DNA of 64,000 bases, taken from contig MU394061.1 in assembly GCA_022578605.1 (NCBI GenBank), positions 248,001 through 312,000 of the forward strand, given 5' to 3'. Position numbers and translations under genes: made by a program. Shown piece by piece: positions 33,999-46,772 of this stretch. This DNA comes from Camillea tinctor (taxonomy: Eukaryota > Ascomycota > Sordariomycetes > Xylariales > Xylariaceae). Below the pieces are notes generated by a model, which saw only the letters and a program-made list of their open reading frames with translations, did no database searches and was not told the DNA's origin. Position 1 is the first letter of the stretch; each line of letters opens with the position of its first letter.

Positions 33999-36900
33999 GA
34001 GACGATTTGGCTGTGTCCCCAATACATAATTGGGCCTTAATGACGTTTGGTTTCACTCATGGGGATGCCTCCGGGTGGAGGAATGAAGGGTTAGAATAAT
34101 CGGTTTGGTGGTGTTTTTTATTAGACGTGTGTTGATGCGATTCCCCCATTCATGACTTTCTGGGTCACGTCTTGTTTTTTCTAAGGGCCGCGAATTGACT
34201 CGCCCCGGTGTCTAGGACTGGCAAGGTATAAAGGAGAGTTGACCCTTTATTTTACTTTTTTTTTCTTGTATGTTAGGTTTGCACCGGTTTTTTGTGCGGT
34301 ACATATAAACAAAAATTGGCGCTTTCTTGGCAGCAGAACTGTTCATTTTTTTTTTCATCACTTTGATTCTCAGTAAATATTCTACAATGCTTTTGTAATC
34401 TGTAATCTTTATGAATCTGCCCAGGCTTATTGATCTCGCTTTGGGTGATGATAGATATCATATTGAAGGTGTTCCCTGAGTAATATATCTGAATTAATGT
34501 TTATTCTATCCTGATATGATTATCATATGGAATATACTGAGACTGTATTGTAGTTGCCCAACCTCGCATTATAGATTGTTATGTTTTAAGATCTGATCTG
34601 GTTTCTTTCTCCGTATTCAGTGATATGTGAATACCCTTGTAAATTGTTTGAGGCTAGTGATTTTACATCTATCGATACAATATATATGAAACTCTTGGCT
34701 GAGTATCATCAATCTAGTACACTATATACCATATACTCACCTAGGCAGGTAGGACGTGTTTGAATCGCTGTGACATCATAGATTATCGATTGAGTTGATA
34801 CGACCGATGGCGATTTAGAAGTTTCTCTTTCCCCTCCCTCCCTTCCCCCTTCTGTGTGTGTGCACGTGTGTATTATCGTTTTCGCGAAGCATTTGTGGTT
34901 ACAACTCTATGGCAGCTATTCTAATGCTCTTAGGTCCTAATGAACGCTCCTAATACGTATAATATCGACCCTCATTCTACGGGGAATTATGCCATCATCC
35001 AATATCGTGTTTCCGTTGTTTAAGCGGTGAATTACTATTTTGGTATCACATGCCTTAAAACCATCTCTAGTTCAACCGACTTTAGCTAAGAATCTTCGTA
35101 AACAGCCTTGCTTATCACTGAAACCCACGAACTCCTCTGACTCAAACCTGACAAAGCATCAAGGCTCATCCAAATTCAAGCACCCCTTCAGAAAGCAGCT
35201 CATCCTGCCACTACTCAGGTAAGGCTCTATAGTCTAGAGCCGGTGTTAGGAGGGAGGGGGACGGGGTTGAAAGGAATCGATGCTTGTTGTTGTCGTCGCT
35301 CACAGACAAAGAACAACACGCATGGCATAATTCACAAAGATCTCGATAAAAGATAGCCATTGGCGGAGGAGAGGAGGCAGGTCAAAGGGAAAGAAGGGAA
35401 AGAAAACCCGAGAAAATAATCATGCAGCTGAACTAGCACCCCCGAACCACACAGATCGACTACCGCCCCCTCCTCGTTGAAAGGAGTGCAGTCCTCGCCA
35501 TGTGGCCAGATGTCAACGACTGGGAGAGGGGGGCTTAGGGAGGTTGGCGTTGATCTGTAGTGTATAGCTTCACGAGGCGTATCCCATTCAAGATCCGTGT
35601 GTAAGATCCCCCATTTCCCGACCGGAGACAATGCAGGGGGTGGCTTGATAATATGGTCTAGCGAGGAATACACTTGTTAGCATAAACTAATTTTCCAATG
35701 GGCATTGAGCGACGTAATCCGAAGACTGCGGCTACCTATCTAGACGCTCTACTAATTATCTATGGCAGAGGAAGTGCTTTCGTTTTGAAGGCTGCATTTT
35801 CCATAGACTATTGGTCTAGAATAGCAAGGGGAAATTTAGGCCAATAAGTAGCTTGTGCGAAACTAGCTGGTTGGCGATGAGAACTGTAATACGACGTAAG
35901 AGCCGTGGCATTTGAAGCAATGAAACGGCCTATAAGCCACGAGGGTCTGGCTATCTACGTGTCGCGTAGGTCTCGTTCCTATCAAAATTAACATTCGGCA
36001 CGGCCCGGAGGTGTGTATGTCTGCTGGCTCCCGACATTGCGGCGGTGTATGGACCCGCCTTCCTTAATGGGTAATGCCAGCTCCGATATCCACTAAGCGC
36101 CGGACCGGGTTCCGGCTATTGGCAGCCGGGATCGGGCCGGCAAGCGTTTTCTTTCCAACGGTGCTGTCGAGGACGCCCCAGAAGTTGCTCATTCTGCTCC
36201 GCATGATACAGTAAGTTATGTATACACCCCTTGTAACATATGGTAGGTCATCCGTCCATGGACTTTGCCGTCGTTGTTTATGTACTCCCGGGCCACTTCA
36301 TAGGACCAGACTGCTGCTATGAGATTGCAATCCCTAGTCCGATAAAACCAACTGTTCTTGGAGACGGAGTTTCTGGACTCTGAACCCTGTGAGGGTTCAT
36401 TTCTATCGCATGGGAGACCTAATGTCACGAGGGACCAAGCAAGTGCTTAGGTACTCAATACGTTGTTGTGCGAGGAACTGGCTACAACTATGGATGTCAC
36501 TGTTACCTATATACAAGAACCCTCTTTGTTCCTTCTTAACCCCTGACAATTGAGGTGCAGTTGTGTAGAATTACTGGATGGGTGGAGTGTAGGGTTCTTA
36601 CAAGGAATGCTCGAGGAGCTCTGGCTTTAGTGCACTTGATCAATCAATCAATCATGAACTCGCCTGCGCAAATTGGGCTGTCCCTTGCAGTTGAGTAGAA
36701 GGATGTAAGGTGTGTTCAAGGTTGGTGGATTACCTGCTTGGCTAAATTTGTTGGTGTGTACCTATAGGTAGGTAGGTTTTGACTAATGAACTCCTACTCG
36801 GCTTCAGCTATGCCCAGTTGGTAGAGCTGGTCAACCCCCAGTTTCCTCTGAGTTAGCTGTCAGACTATCTACAACGCCCTTAAAGTAGTAATATTTACCA

Positions 36901-37150
36901 CGACAAGGGCAGCACAACCGGCATAATCGACCGGAGAACCATGTTGCTCCGTCATCACGTAATCTAAGAGTATATTACACATGACAAGCGCGCACTAAGC
37001 TCGACTACATGCACCGAGGGGGCGGGAACGAGGTAACTAGCGGACATCACGATAGGATAGGATATCACAGTACAAGGGCAAGCAACTAGAGTAGATTTTG
37101 AACTCGTTAGGTACGTAGGTAGTAACTTACTGGGCTACCAACACTGTGAA
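33999..37150. other. Intergenic, one doubtful open frame
   Basis: 3.1 kb without a supported gene. A 113-codon minus frame at 35332-35673 (KWGILHTDLEWDTPREA onward) reads like protein but has no recognised domain and no clear partner exon. A partial tRNA-like GCCCAGTTGGTAGAGC at about 36812-36827 has no T-arm. The rest is AT-rich. Confidence 0.45.
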
Positions 37151-40100
37151 TCAATCTGCTCTCACGAGTGGCTGGCGGAGAAGCAAGTATCCTTCCACCG
37201 ACGTGTACGGCCCCTCCTCAAACTTGGGCACCGTCTCTGCCCCGGCTATGCCCAGTGGCATGAAGCAGGTCTCCTCCTTCTCCTCTGGGTTCTCCTGCGG
37301 GAGCAAGCTGTACGGCTGGAGCCACACCCAATCAGCTGTTCCCATTTGTGGGAGCCGAATACCGTTCGGTATCGTGGAACTGCCCTTTTTAATATCCGTT
37401 TTCTCCGTAAGAAGGTAGTCCGAGTCGAATTCCTGGATGTCTTTGGTGATGTTCAAGGGGCCAAAGTGGAAGAACGCTGTCATGCGGGCCAATGCATCTT
37501 GCCAGGTCCACTCGGGGATCTTGAGAGGCTGGATAGGCAGGATGCTTGTGTAGCCGTGGACGGGACGGAAGGGATCTACGATGGCGCCAAAAGTCCTCTG
37601 GCTGAGCATCTCGTTGTGTTTGTTCTCCATTCCAGCCGCGTCCGTCGTGATGGGGTCGATGTAAAATGGGTCCAATAAGGGATAGTTAGTTTTATCAATC
37701 TTGACTAGATCCAGTTCTGATCCTGGGACTTTATTTTTGGTCCCAAAATACGTGTAGCACGTCGATAAATCGAGATAGTCATCTGGCTTCTGATCTTTGG
37801 GATCGCGGGTCTTAAAGTAACCGACAAGTCCATCGTAGGCGCGATGCTCATCGCCCATCTTAAGAGGAAACTGGTACAGTTTGTCATCGGCAACGTTATT
37901 GCTTGCGGACGATGGTAAGAGGTGCCTCAGGGGCGACTTTTCGTTCACCTTGGACTGGTTGGTGTTCTCATCTGTGCCTAGCTCTAGGCTCCAACCCATG
38001 TTAATCAGAGCCAGAGGGCGGCCGATAATGCTGTTCAAGAACTGGCCGTACGCATCTGGCGCTACCGCGGCGCTCTCCATCGCGCCGGCTATCATCGACA
38101 GTAGGGATTCGAGATAACCATCATCCGTGGCTGCGTGATAAATTAGGCGATCTAGTTGATGATTTTTGTCCTTTACTTTCTCGGTCATCTTGAAGGGAAG
38201 CCACTGCTCCGACTTGACCGCCCCATTCTCGCCCATCCGGACTTCCTGATAGAATGTTCCGTCTTCGAGGAAGAACTGGACGGCCTTGTCTAGATAGTTG
38301 TACACTACCCAGCCCCAGATAGGTTTGTCCCATTCTGTTTAATACGCACGGTGGTAGTCAGTACAACGGGACACAAACAAAATAAAATTAAACATGACAG
38401 GAAAGATGACAGCTGGGTTTGAACTAGATGGTGGCGGTAATGGGGAACAATTGCATCACTGACGAAATAATATAAAAGGGCAAATAAAATAAAATAAAAC
38501 ACGCGAGAAATGAATCTCTTTACATACCATTTTGTGGAACCCATTTACCGTCTTCCGTCATCGCCATGAATTCAGAGTTGACTTTAGCCCATTGGTTGAT
38601 ATGAGGGGGCATCTGGACGTAGTGACTCCCCTTCTCCCCTGGCTTGGGCTTTTCCACAATGTTGGGCATATTGTCGGGAAGACTCTGAGGTGCCAAGAAT
38701 TCGCTGATGCAGGGGCGGATGTTTTGAGGTTGTGCATCCCATCGAGGATCCAGGGCGTGGATGACCTGTCCAAACTTGTCGACGATGTTGAGCTTAGTTA
38801 GCTTGAACTGCCCGTGAGTGGCAGGTTTAAACGGGCTATCCTCGGTTTCTTTCGACAGGGAGACTAATCCCGCGTATGGGGTGAGATCTGTCTCGGTTCC
38901 CATGTAGTGGACAACATTATCTTCAAACCCTGCCTTGGTATCGTTGGCGTCTTTGATGATTTGCAGTTTTTTACCTGAGTACCTGACCAACGGCTTAATG
39001 TGTGTGCCTTGGCATACTGTTAACAGGTGCTCATGGAGGCCAGCCAGTGGTGACGATAGAAACTTCAGCTTGCTAAGATCGGCCAGGAGAGTCTCAGGTG
39101 TCATGTCCTTGAGTGCTTCCTCGAGCTCCTCTCTAGGCGTCTGGTCTATCAGCTGCTTGATTTGGGCGTATAGTGAAAAGGACGCTTGAGGTAGTATCAG
39201 GACACGACCAGAGAGGAACCGGATATTTTGTTTTGCTTTGGGTGTCTTTTCCGGGTTCCACTCATCCTTGTCGTAGAGCGGTTCCTGGCTTGCCATTCCA
39301 AAGCTCACCTTCTCCGAGGCCTGTCCACCGAACACGCGTGAATCTAGGGACCACTGCGCGTAGTCCACGTGGGCATACTCAGCCTCCCATTCTAAGAATA
39401 AGGGGAAAAACGGTTGCGTGTGGCCCCAGTCGTCGCGTCGCGTGGTTTGTCCGGGCTCTATATCGTGGTACAGAGGCATTATGGCATCCGGAGTGAGCGG
39501 AGAGTCTCCATCATTGTCTTTCCCTAGCTCGATGAACTCCTTGATGAGCGCGGAAACTGTGTCCTGAATTCCCGACGGCAATTTCCTCAAGTCTATGTCG
39601 TCCCCCATATCTGGCTGGCCTTGGCTCCCCCATGTCATAATGTCTGTGTTGACACGAACGAACAGTTGATCAAGCCAGTCGTATGGCCATGCAGACTGAA
39701 TATGGCCGACAATGAGAGTTGGGTCTTGCTGGGTGTGGAAGTTAGAACGGGCAGTCAAAGAGATGACCTTTTCCTCTATGAGAGACTTAATTTGTGGCTT
39801 GTCTAACACGCCTTTTTTATTCTTCTGAGATTCCGTTCGCTTCGCCGCCAATTCCTCTGCCAAAGCCATTAAAGGAGCTAGGAGCTTTTTGGTATCCTGC
39901 TGGTCTGTCTCAGTTGGGCTTGTGCCCCGGCTGACATAACCCCACCATATAGAGAATATGTTCCACCGAATGCGTTCCTCGCAGCGGTCAAGAGCGTCTA
40001 GGCGACGCTGTTCCTGGTTGAGACTCGAAAGGTCGTCGATAATAACCTGGTCGGGCTTCTCCGTGGGTTTCGTGGGGTTAGTGGCGCCGGCTATGTGGTA

Positions 40101-41711
40101 CCGGGAGCCTCCAGACAAGTTATCGAAGTTGGTATTGTATAAGAGATCCTCAGCCTTGTCGTGGCCATCCACAGTATCCTCGTCGACAAGCAAATATTTC
40201 TGAATATTCGCAATGGCTATCATCACGTTCTTCAGGGCTTCATCTGTCTCATGCGCCTGCTGGGCTTTGACATACGCCAACAGCGAGTCCAATGCCGTGG
40301 TACCAAAGGAAATAGGCGATAGCTTCTGTAAATCCTCGCACAGCTTGTCTGCTGGAACATTTTGGGGTCGCTTCTCCTGGTCCCACTCAACTTTGTACAT
40401 TGTTCCGTGGCATACTGTTTGACCCGACTTGGATGGCTCAGACCATGAGGCTCCGTCCTTGGATTTCTCATCAAAGCGCTACGGACACGAGAAATGATAA
40501 AACGGTCAGTGATTTGACATGACGCAGACATTTACGAAGCGTGGCGCAAATTGAACAAAATTCATACCATCTGGAAGGTCTCGAGGCGTTGGGACCTTGT
40601 TGTCGCCCCGTCGGTGATGGTGAAGGGATCTCACAGATCATGTCAGTTAGCCAATGCCCCTTTATTCCTTTCTCATGTATTCTGAAGTGGGTGAGTAGAA
40701 AGGTGTGAGATTGGCTACACACCTTGGTCCGCGAGGGCGTGCCAGCCTATCACGTAGTAGTCGGCTGTTGCACTTTGCATGTACTCGACGTTGTCCCCAG
40801 AACCGTACTCGAAGTTGTCCAATACGCTTAGAACGTTGGCGTTATGGTACTGGTAATCCGGGAAAAGCATATTCCCTCCGTTTAATACAGTGACGGGAGA
40901 CCGAACATCGCCTGGTTCTGTCCATCGGCTCATACGTGTCTTGGAGCCGATGAATACCTCGGCTTGTTCGTTAATATTCACCTCCTTGTTCAAGGGCGCG
41001 CTGATGAACGGCGCAACGTCGACTTGCAAGTCTATGTCCTTGGGCAAGTTCTCGGGATTGGTTGGGTCTCCCAATTTTCTCTGTTTGTCGCTCTCGATCA
41101 CCCAGGCTTCGTACTCATGAACTCCGATAGTCTTGTAGTCCGGGACGCTTTCCCGCAGGCGACGGATGACTAGCCATCTGCTTGGAATGCTGCGGAATTG
41201 GGGGGCCGAGCTGTCTTCTGACGCGGGGAGTCCTTCGCCCTCACGATCGACATCGCCCTCCCCCGTCGCTGCAACGCCCGACCGATACACACGCGGCAGC
41301 ATCCAGTGGAGATAAACCCCCTGGCGATGACGGTAGGGTGTCCCGGTATCGAGGTCAGTCAAGCGAGAGTTGTATTCATTCTTGTACGTGTTATGAATGT
41401 CAACATGAGGGAGAATATCACTCTGCATCATACATCCATTAGCTATTCGCGCCCTCTTCGCTACTCTCTGCTTTCCTGGGGCGGGAGACAAAGTTAAGGA
41501 GAGAGCGTGAAGACAAGATGGCCTTCGGGCTTTGTCATACCTGGATGAGGGCATCGTTGATCCTCAGCATTGTGTAATTAGGCTGCGTGATGGGGGCGAT
41601 TTTGGCGCGTGCCTCGTCCGCCTCGGCGCCGCCGCTGCAAACTGGGTCATTGAAGATAAAGGCGTCCAGCTTCATAGGCAGGCAAATGGTATCGTTCAGA
41701 TCTCCCGACAT
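37151..41711 (-). CDS. Gene A: 1355-aa protein of unknown function, bacterial-like
   Basis: Five exons (41711-41541, 41422-40723, 40629-40568, 40478-38528, 38334-37151) close in phase to 1355 aa. I recognise no named domain. It begins MSGDLNDTICLPMKLDAF, then KIAPITQPNYTMLR and HRQGVYLHWMLPRV; near the middle WKVNSEF-type beta-rich text leads to EWDKPIWGWVVYNYLDKAVQFF, and near the end come RPVHGYTSILPIQPLKIPEW and ARMTAFFHFGPL, finishing SVEGYLLLRQPL. No signal peptide or membrane segment. The wording resembles large uncharacterised proteins of bacteria (from memory, unverified). Introns have GT-AG ends and moderate length (about 61-193 nt), so it is adapted to the fungus. Its 5' end faces genes B to D across an inverted repeat. 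Function unknown; I infer a structural or multi-subunit role shared with B and D from size and proximity only. Confidence 0.85.
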
Positions 41712-42933
41712 CGTGGCTTTATTTTTTATTTTTTATTTTGCCTTTTCAAGCTACGTCTCAGTTTGTAATGATTGTGACGCCAATTAGCTTAGCCTTCAGG
41801 GCCAACTTGCTTATAGGGATGAAGCTATCGCTGAGTTTGAGTGCCCAGCAGGCGAGCAATGTGGGAACGGGGTAGATACCTTGGCAGACACCACGTTCGA
41901 TGGCGGGGGTGAGACAAGCGACTATGCTCGCCGTGCTGGCGATTTCATCACTGCATTACCACACCACCCTCCGCACTAGCCTGTGTAGAGTGATCACAGT
42001 GCGACGGCGTGAGGGGATGATGGCGATGGGGATGACGATGATTCAGCTAGCCACTCGCATCCCGTCCCCGAACGACTGTGACGTTGGGGGTAGCAACCAC
42101 CAACCCACTAGACCAACGAGCGCAAATGGCCTTTCCGACAAAAGGATAGGTATTAGAATTTCATAGGTGACCGTTATGAAATTTATGGTGATATATATGG
42201 CCATGGTCTCCACGGTTGGCGACCGTGACAATATGCAGCTTTACTGCGCATTAAATATTTATAATACTACTTTATACTGCCATTATTTTTATAATATTAA
42301 TTTTTAAAGCATTTTAACGTTTTAAAATTTATTTAAAAAAATAACTACCTAGGTATATATTATAAAGCATTATTATAATGTAAATATATAAAAATTTATT
42401 ATATTATATATTAATATATTTTTTATAATAAATTACTTTATTATTTATATTGTTTATAATTAATAACTAGGTAAGTATATTAACTATTCATTAAAAATGT
42501 TTATACTTATAACTACCTAGGTTTATATATTAAAATCAATTAAATAGGTATTTTTAAGTTTAATATATTATTATAAGGACTAAAAAAACTAAAAACCACA
42601 TTTTTGTATATATTAGTTTGCAATGCATTATAAGTTTGCAATAGGTAGTTTTCTTTTTTTTTTTTATTATTATTATGGCATGCCGGCGTTACTATAAAGC
42701 TCAAATCAATACATTCCTTTGCATTTCGAATCTTTATGTCTCTATTTCAAATAAACAGTATAATGGTTAGGTGTCGTAAACTAGGGACCTCAGTCCTTAG
42801 TCCCTCACAGCCTCATACAACTGTTAGTAGGGGTCTCCTTTATTTCCAGTTCAATATAACATTATATTATTACACCGTTCAATTAATATACAAGCACTAT
42901 TAAAATATATTATAAACATTAAAGCTGTACCAT
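41712..42933. other. Intergenic between gene A and the SDR gene, with AT-rich island
   Basis: Holds the left inverted repeat (42076-42116) and a very AT-rich block from about 42240 to 42680 that is almost free of GC apart from TACCTAGGTA-type motifs (42346-42355 and nearby). No gene seen. Such islands in Pezizomycotina usually mark RIP-mutated repeats. Confidence 0.7.
42076..42116 (+). repeat. Left arm of 41-bp inverted repeat
   Basis: CTGTGACGTTGGGGGTAGC at the outer end continuing to ACTAGACCAA. It matches the reverse complement of 53281-53321 at 39 of 41 positions. Weaker similarity continues inward for roughly 120 nt (for example CCGACAAAAGGATA shared by both arms). Confidence 0.85.
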
Positions 42934-43949
42934 TTAAGATCTTTGTCCAAATGGTGTATTCGACAGTGGCAGCGATGCGCCGCCGTCGACCACCAATGTA
43001 TGCCCATTCAGGTAGCTCGAGGCTGGAGAGGCAAGAAAGGCTACTGCATCTGCAACCTCGCCGGGGTTGACTAGCCTGCCCATGGGCAGATCACCAAGTA
43101 GGGCATTCTTGACCTCCGGGGACGCCTCAAGGAATTGGTCCATCATCGGCCCTGACACATATGATGGCGCAACCGCGTTGACCCGAATGCCCCTCGCAGC
43201 ATTCTCGATGGCCGCTGTCTGTACCATCTCCTTGACTGCATGCTTTGCTGCGATATAATTACCTACCCCCAGAAACGTACCCTCTGAGGCTAAAGATGTG
43301 AGTATGACGATTGCGCCCCTACTAGGTGGTCGATCGTCGACGGTCCGAATTGACCCGACAGGATCCTGTCTATCCATAACTCGTAACGCAGCCCGAGTTA
43401 ACAAAAAGCAGCCAATATTGTGTATCCCATTGAGACTACGCCAGTCGGCAAGGGACATGTCGCGGATGGGTGTCTGATTCACGGCCCCGAACTATATTGT
43501 TTTTTGAGCAGCAGCCACGGTTAGTTAAGTATCAAGATGAATGAAATATCACAAGCTGTGGTGGAAGAAGACAACTTGCACCAGCGGTGTTGACAAGCAC
43601 GTCAATGCGGCCGTGAGTCTCGGCAAGTTGGGCTACCAGACCATCGACACTAGCTTCATCGCGCACATCGACCTGATATGCAGCTGCGTCGAGGCATCGT
43701 GAATCCCTGTAGGGATTGATACTTCGGCATAGGGTCGCTGTCTCCTCGGCGGCATTGAGGTTCAAGTCGGCGCATACCAAGGTATCGGCACCTAGAGAAG
43801 CTAGTCGCTGAGCGACGGCCCGACCAATACCACTACCTGTTCTCTGTCAATGATATATTCTCGTTGAGTAGCGCATCACACAAAGGTAGTGATGAAGGAG
43901 TTAGATGCATACCGGCACCTGCCACAAGAACAACACCCTTGATATCCAT
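42934..43949 (-). CDS. Short-chain dehydrogenase/reductase (classical SDR)
   Basis: Three exons (43949-43913, 43836-43580, 43491-42934) encode 283 aa. The cofactor loop is GAGSGIG at 11-17, formed across intron 1. The active site has Ser164 or Ser167, Tyr177 and Lys181 in NYIAAKH, with Asn123 completing the tetrad. NTAG replaces the usual NNAG. Intron 2 (43579-43492) starts with GC (GCAAGT) and ends with AG; only this border keeps phase and restores NTAGFGAVNQTP. The end shows PSSYLNGHTLVVDGG, the family's C-terminal signature. It reduces or oxidises an alcohol/ketone with NAD(P)H; the substrate is unknown. It shares a 401-nt divergent promoter with the acyltransferase at 44351, suggesting a two-step modification of one metabolite. 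Confidence 0.9.
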
Positions 43950-44350
43950 AGTAGGCTATGCTTAACTTCGCATATAGAGATTTTGGAGTCAGGAAATAAA
44001 ATGGAGATGTAACACCCTAAGGATACCTATCTATTTTCATCAAATAAATGTTGAGAACGTGGAAAAGATTTTGCAAAGTAAGGAGGGAATAGTGACTTGC
44101 CCCTCCTTGTAGGTAACACGCCCTCTTACATCAGACCAGCTCCTCTGTATAGAACTGCCCCTCGGCACTCATATAAGATCCGATCATTACTCCTAATGTC
44201 TTCTGCAAGCTCGAGCTGGCAGCATCTTACCTTGGAATTCATCACTTATAAATGCACCCATCCCCTCCCTCTCATGCCACAGAATTCTCTAACAAAAACC
44301 AACCTTCATATTTTAGAACATCTTTTTGTTCAATAGCAAAAGGGGCTACT
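43950..44350. promoter_or_regulatory. Shared divergent promoter, SDR and acyltransferase
   Basis: 401 nt lie between the two start codons facing away from each other. No recognised binding site was found; a shared control region is inferred from the arrangement only. Confidence 0.5.
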
Positions 44351-45845
44351 ATGACTTGGCAAGAGTCCGAGAAAGGCGTCTTCTTGCGTCCCATTGGCGA
44401 AAACGAGACTTATAATAAGCTCGTTGCCGACGCTGGCCTGCCGCTTAACCGTGAGCATTGGGCCATTAATTCCACAGCTACCATTATTCCTACCGGGTCC
44501 TTCGTATCTACCGACTTAGCAGCACATTTTCGTCGCGCTTGGGCTTATTTACGTTTTGAACACTCAAGCATTGCGGCCGAGGTAGCTCCTGATAATGCGC
44601 ACTTCGTTTATACCGTTCCGGCTAATGGAGCCGCACTCGATGCTTGGGTTTCGCGAACTTTTAGCGTTGCTACATACCAACGCTAACTCTTCCGCTGATG
44701 TGATTTCAACTTTTCAGCCAACGCCTTATGCAAAGCTGGTATATATTCCAAAATCTGGTGAACTACTTAGCCATACCGCGCATTGGCGTTCTGATGGAAT
44801 CGGTGTCCTTCTTCTGCTTGATGCCTTCCTCGCTCTCGCTGCTAAACTATCGTCACTCACTGACGCTGACCCCACCCACCTTGACTGGGGAACCGAGGTT
44901 GTGCGTCTCACGCCCGCTATTGAAGATGCTGCCGCCGTCCCTAAAAAATCCACGCCGGAGCTAAAGAAGTGCGGCGCTGCCTTTGTAGGCACATTCGCTC
45001 ACGTTGCGGGTGCAGTAGGGATCCCATATCTTGGTAACGCAGCTACGCTGCCGACCGGGACGCGTAATGTTACTGTTGCGTTCAGCACAGCAGCAACAGA
45101 AAAAATCGTAAAGATCTGTAAGGCGCGAGATATTAGCGTGGCCGCCGCAGTGCACGCGAGTGTCGCTGGTGCTAACTACGCGCTCGCCGACGCATCGGCC
45201 AGGAGCAAGCACTACACCAGCACGATCCGCTACTCGCTGCGGCCGTATCTACCTGAGCCATACTCAACCCCCGCCTTCGCCGCAGGCCTATACACGACCG
45301 GTGTATATTAATCCAAGAGTCATTATTTCTGGAAGCGGACATCTATTCCTGAGATGTCCCCTGTTTCTCTTACTAAAAGGTATGATTACTGACCCTCTTC
45401 TCTTTAGTGGATGAAGCGCGTCGAGTCCAAAGCATCCTGGGAGGAGCGTCTCCAAATCTACCAGGACGAGTACCGGAAGGGTATCACACGGGATTTCCTC
45501 GACTCGCACCGCGAGTACGCGGCACAGTTGGGCGAACTGATCCGCAACCTGCCGCAAGGTGGTGAGGACCAGCAGCCGAGTGATGTTGACATCGGCAATA
45601 TCGGCATCGTAGAGAAATTAATAAGACGGCTATATGGTACCTCAAATGCCGGGCTTGAAGTTAAAGCAGTCAGCGTTGGGGTCGAGATCCTCTCTCGACA
45701 GGCTGTGACCTTTGTGTGGACCTTTCGTAATCAGTTAAACTTCAGCGTTGTTTATAACGAGTCGTTCCATTTGGCCGAGCAGATGAACCAGTTTGTAAGC
45801 ACGGTTCAGAGCCAGCTGCTCGAAGGCCTGGGTGTGCAGGACTGA
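44351..45845 (+). CDS. Acyltransferase of the CAT/condensation-like superfamily (Tri3-like)
   Basis: Three exons as modelled (44351-44665, 44718-45302, 45408-45845) give 445 aa. The catalytic HxxxD is H127-W-R-S-D131 followed by GIG, in SHTAHWRSDGIGVLLLLDAF. C-terminal VKAVSVGVEILSRQAVTF, VWTFRNQLNFSVVYNESFH matches fungal O-acetyltransferases of the trichothecene 15-O type in style. Function is probably transfer of an acyl group from acyl-CoA to a hydroxyl of a secondary metabolite. One doubt: intron 1 would be only 52 nt with an unusual GTTGCT donor, although it has a GCTAAC branch site and TTTTCAG. The sequence inside it also reads as coding in another frame (ANSSADVISTFQ), so this may instead be a one-base frameshift in a decaying gene. 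Confidence 0.75.
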
Positions 45846-46772
45846 TAAGCACGAGTAACGATAAACACACTTCAACAGAAAGCGGTAACGAAGTCAGCTG
45901 GATTAAAAGTCTGCAGTGTTGAGAATTCTTGTATTGGAATAGAGACATGTAAATGAATAATGAATAGAGCGCTAGATAAAGGGGACTTTTGTTGAATGGG
46001 ATTGTCAGCTGCTGGCAGCTGACGCAGGTACACATAGGGTCCACTCCGTGTACCTAGGTACTTAAGACAGCTCCACTACTTGTGGATTTAGTACTCTCTC
46101 CTTTACTTCTACATCCTCAATACCTACATTCAGGTTAGACAGCCAAAGGCATCATCGTGACACTTTCCAAGATTCAAGCACATTCTCGGGCTTACTTGGT
46201 ATTTTACCACTACGTAGTACTGGTAATTAGTCTTTAGGCAATGCATGTATCAGCTCACATCATGACATGGCGGCCAGGAGCTGCGTGCACTGATGACCCG
46301 GCGACGCATGCATGTCAACTGAAGGGGTATCAATAACATATATTAATTGGCAATCTGCATGTTCGTTATGTGTCGGGCACCTTTGGGGTCAGCCAGCCAC
46401 AGACGGGACAAATGCATTCATTTCTACCGATGTCTAGCCGTCTATAGCCGAACGTGTGGGAGACGATGGAAGACGCGGGTTGCTGTGAACATACCAGAGT
46501 AGTAGTGGGAACACCTCGGGCGCCTTTGGAGGGCGTGATACACTGATAGAGGCGAGCGAGGTTGAACCTGGCCCCGATCTCCCAGTCTTAGGAACGACTG
46601 CGTGCGCCTGTCTCCGTCTGCTTGTCTCTGTCTGCTCGAGGGTGTTCTGTTTGGTTAAGCCGGCTAAGCCCTGCTTCTGCTTGCAAAATAACAGACTCAT
46701 TATACAACCACAAATTATCACGTCCATTCGAGTCTCGACATCGTCTTTGAGGACCAGCTACCTTCCGATACA
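45846..46772. other. Intergenic, upstream of gene B
   Basis: 927 nt with a TACCTAGGTA palindrome at 46051-46060. No gene seen. Confidence 0.6.

Noticed and set aside
36805..36880. Possible tRNA starting at GCCCAGTTGGTAGAGC
   Set aside because: Resembles a D-arm only; no T-loop, no B box and no closing acceptor stem.
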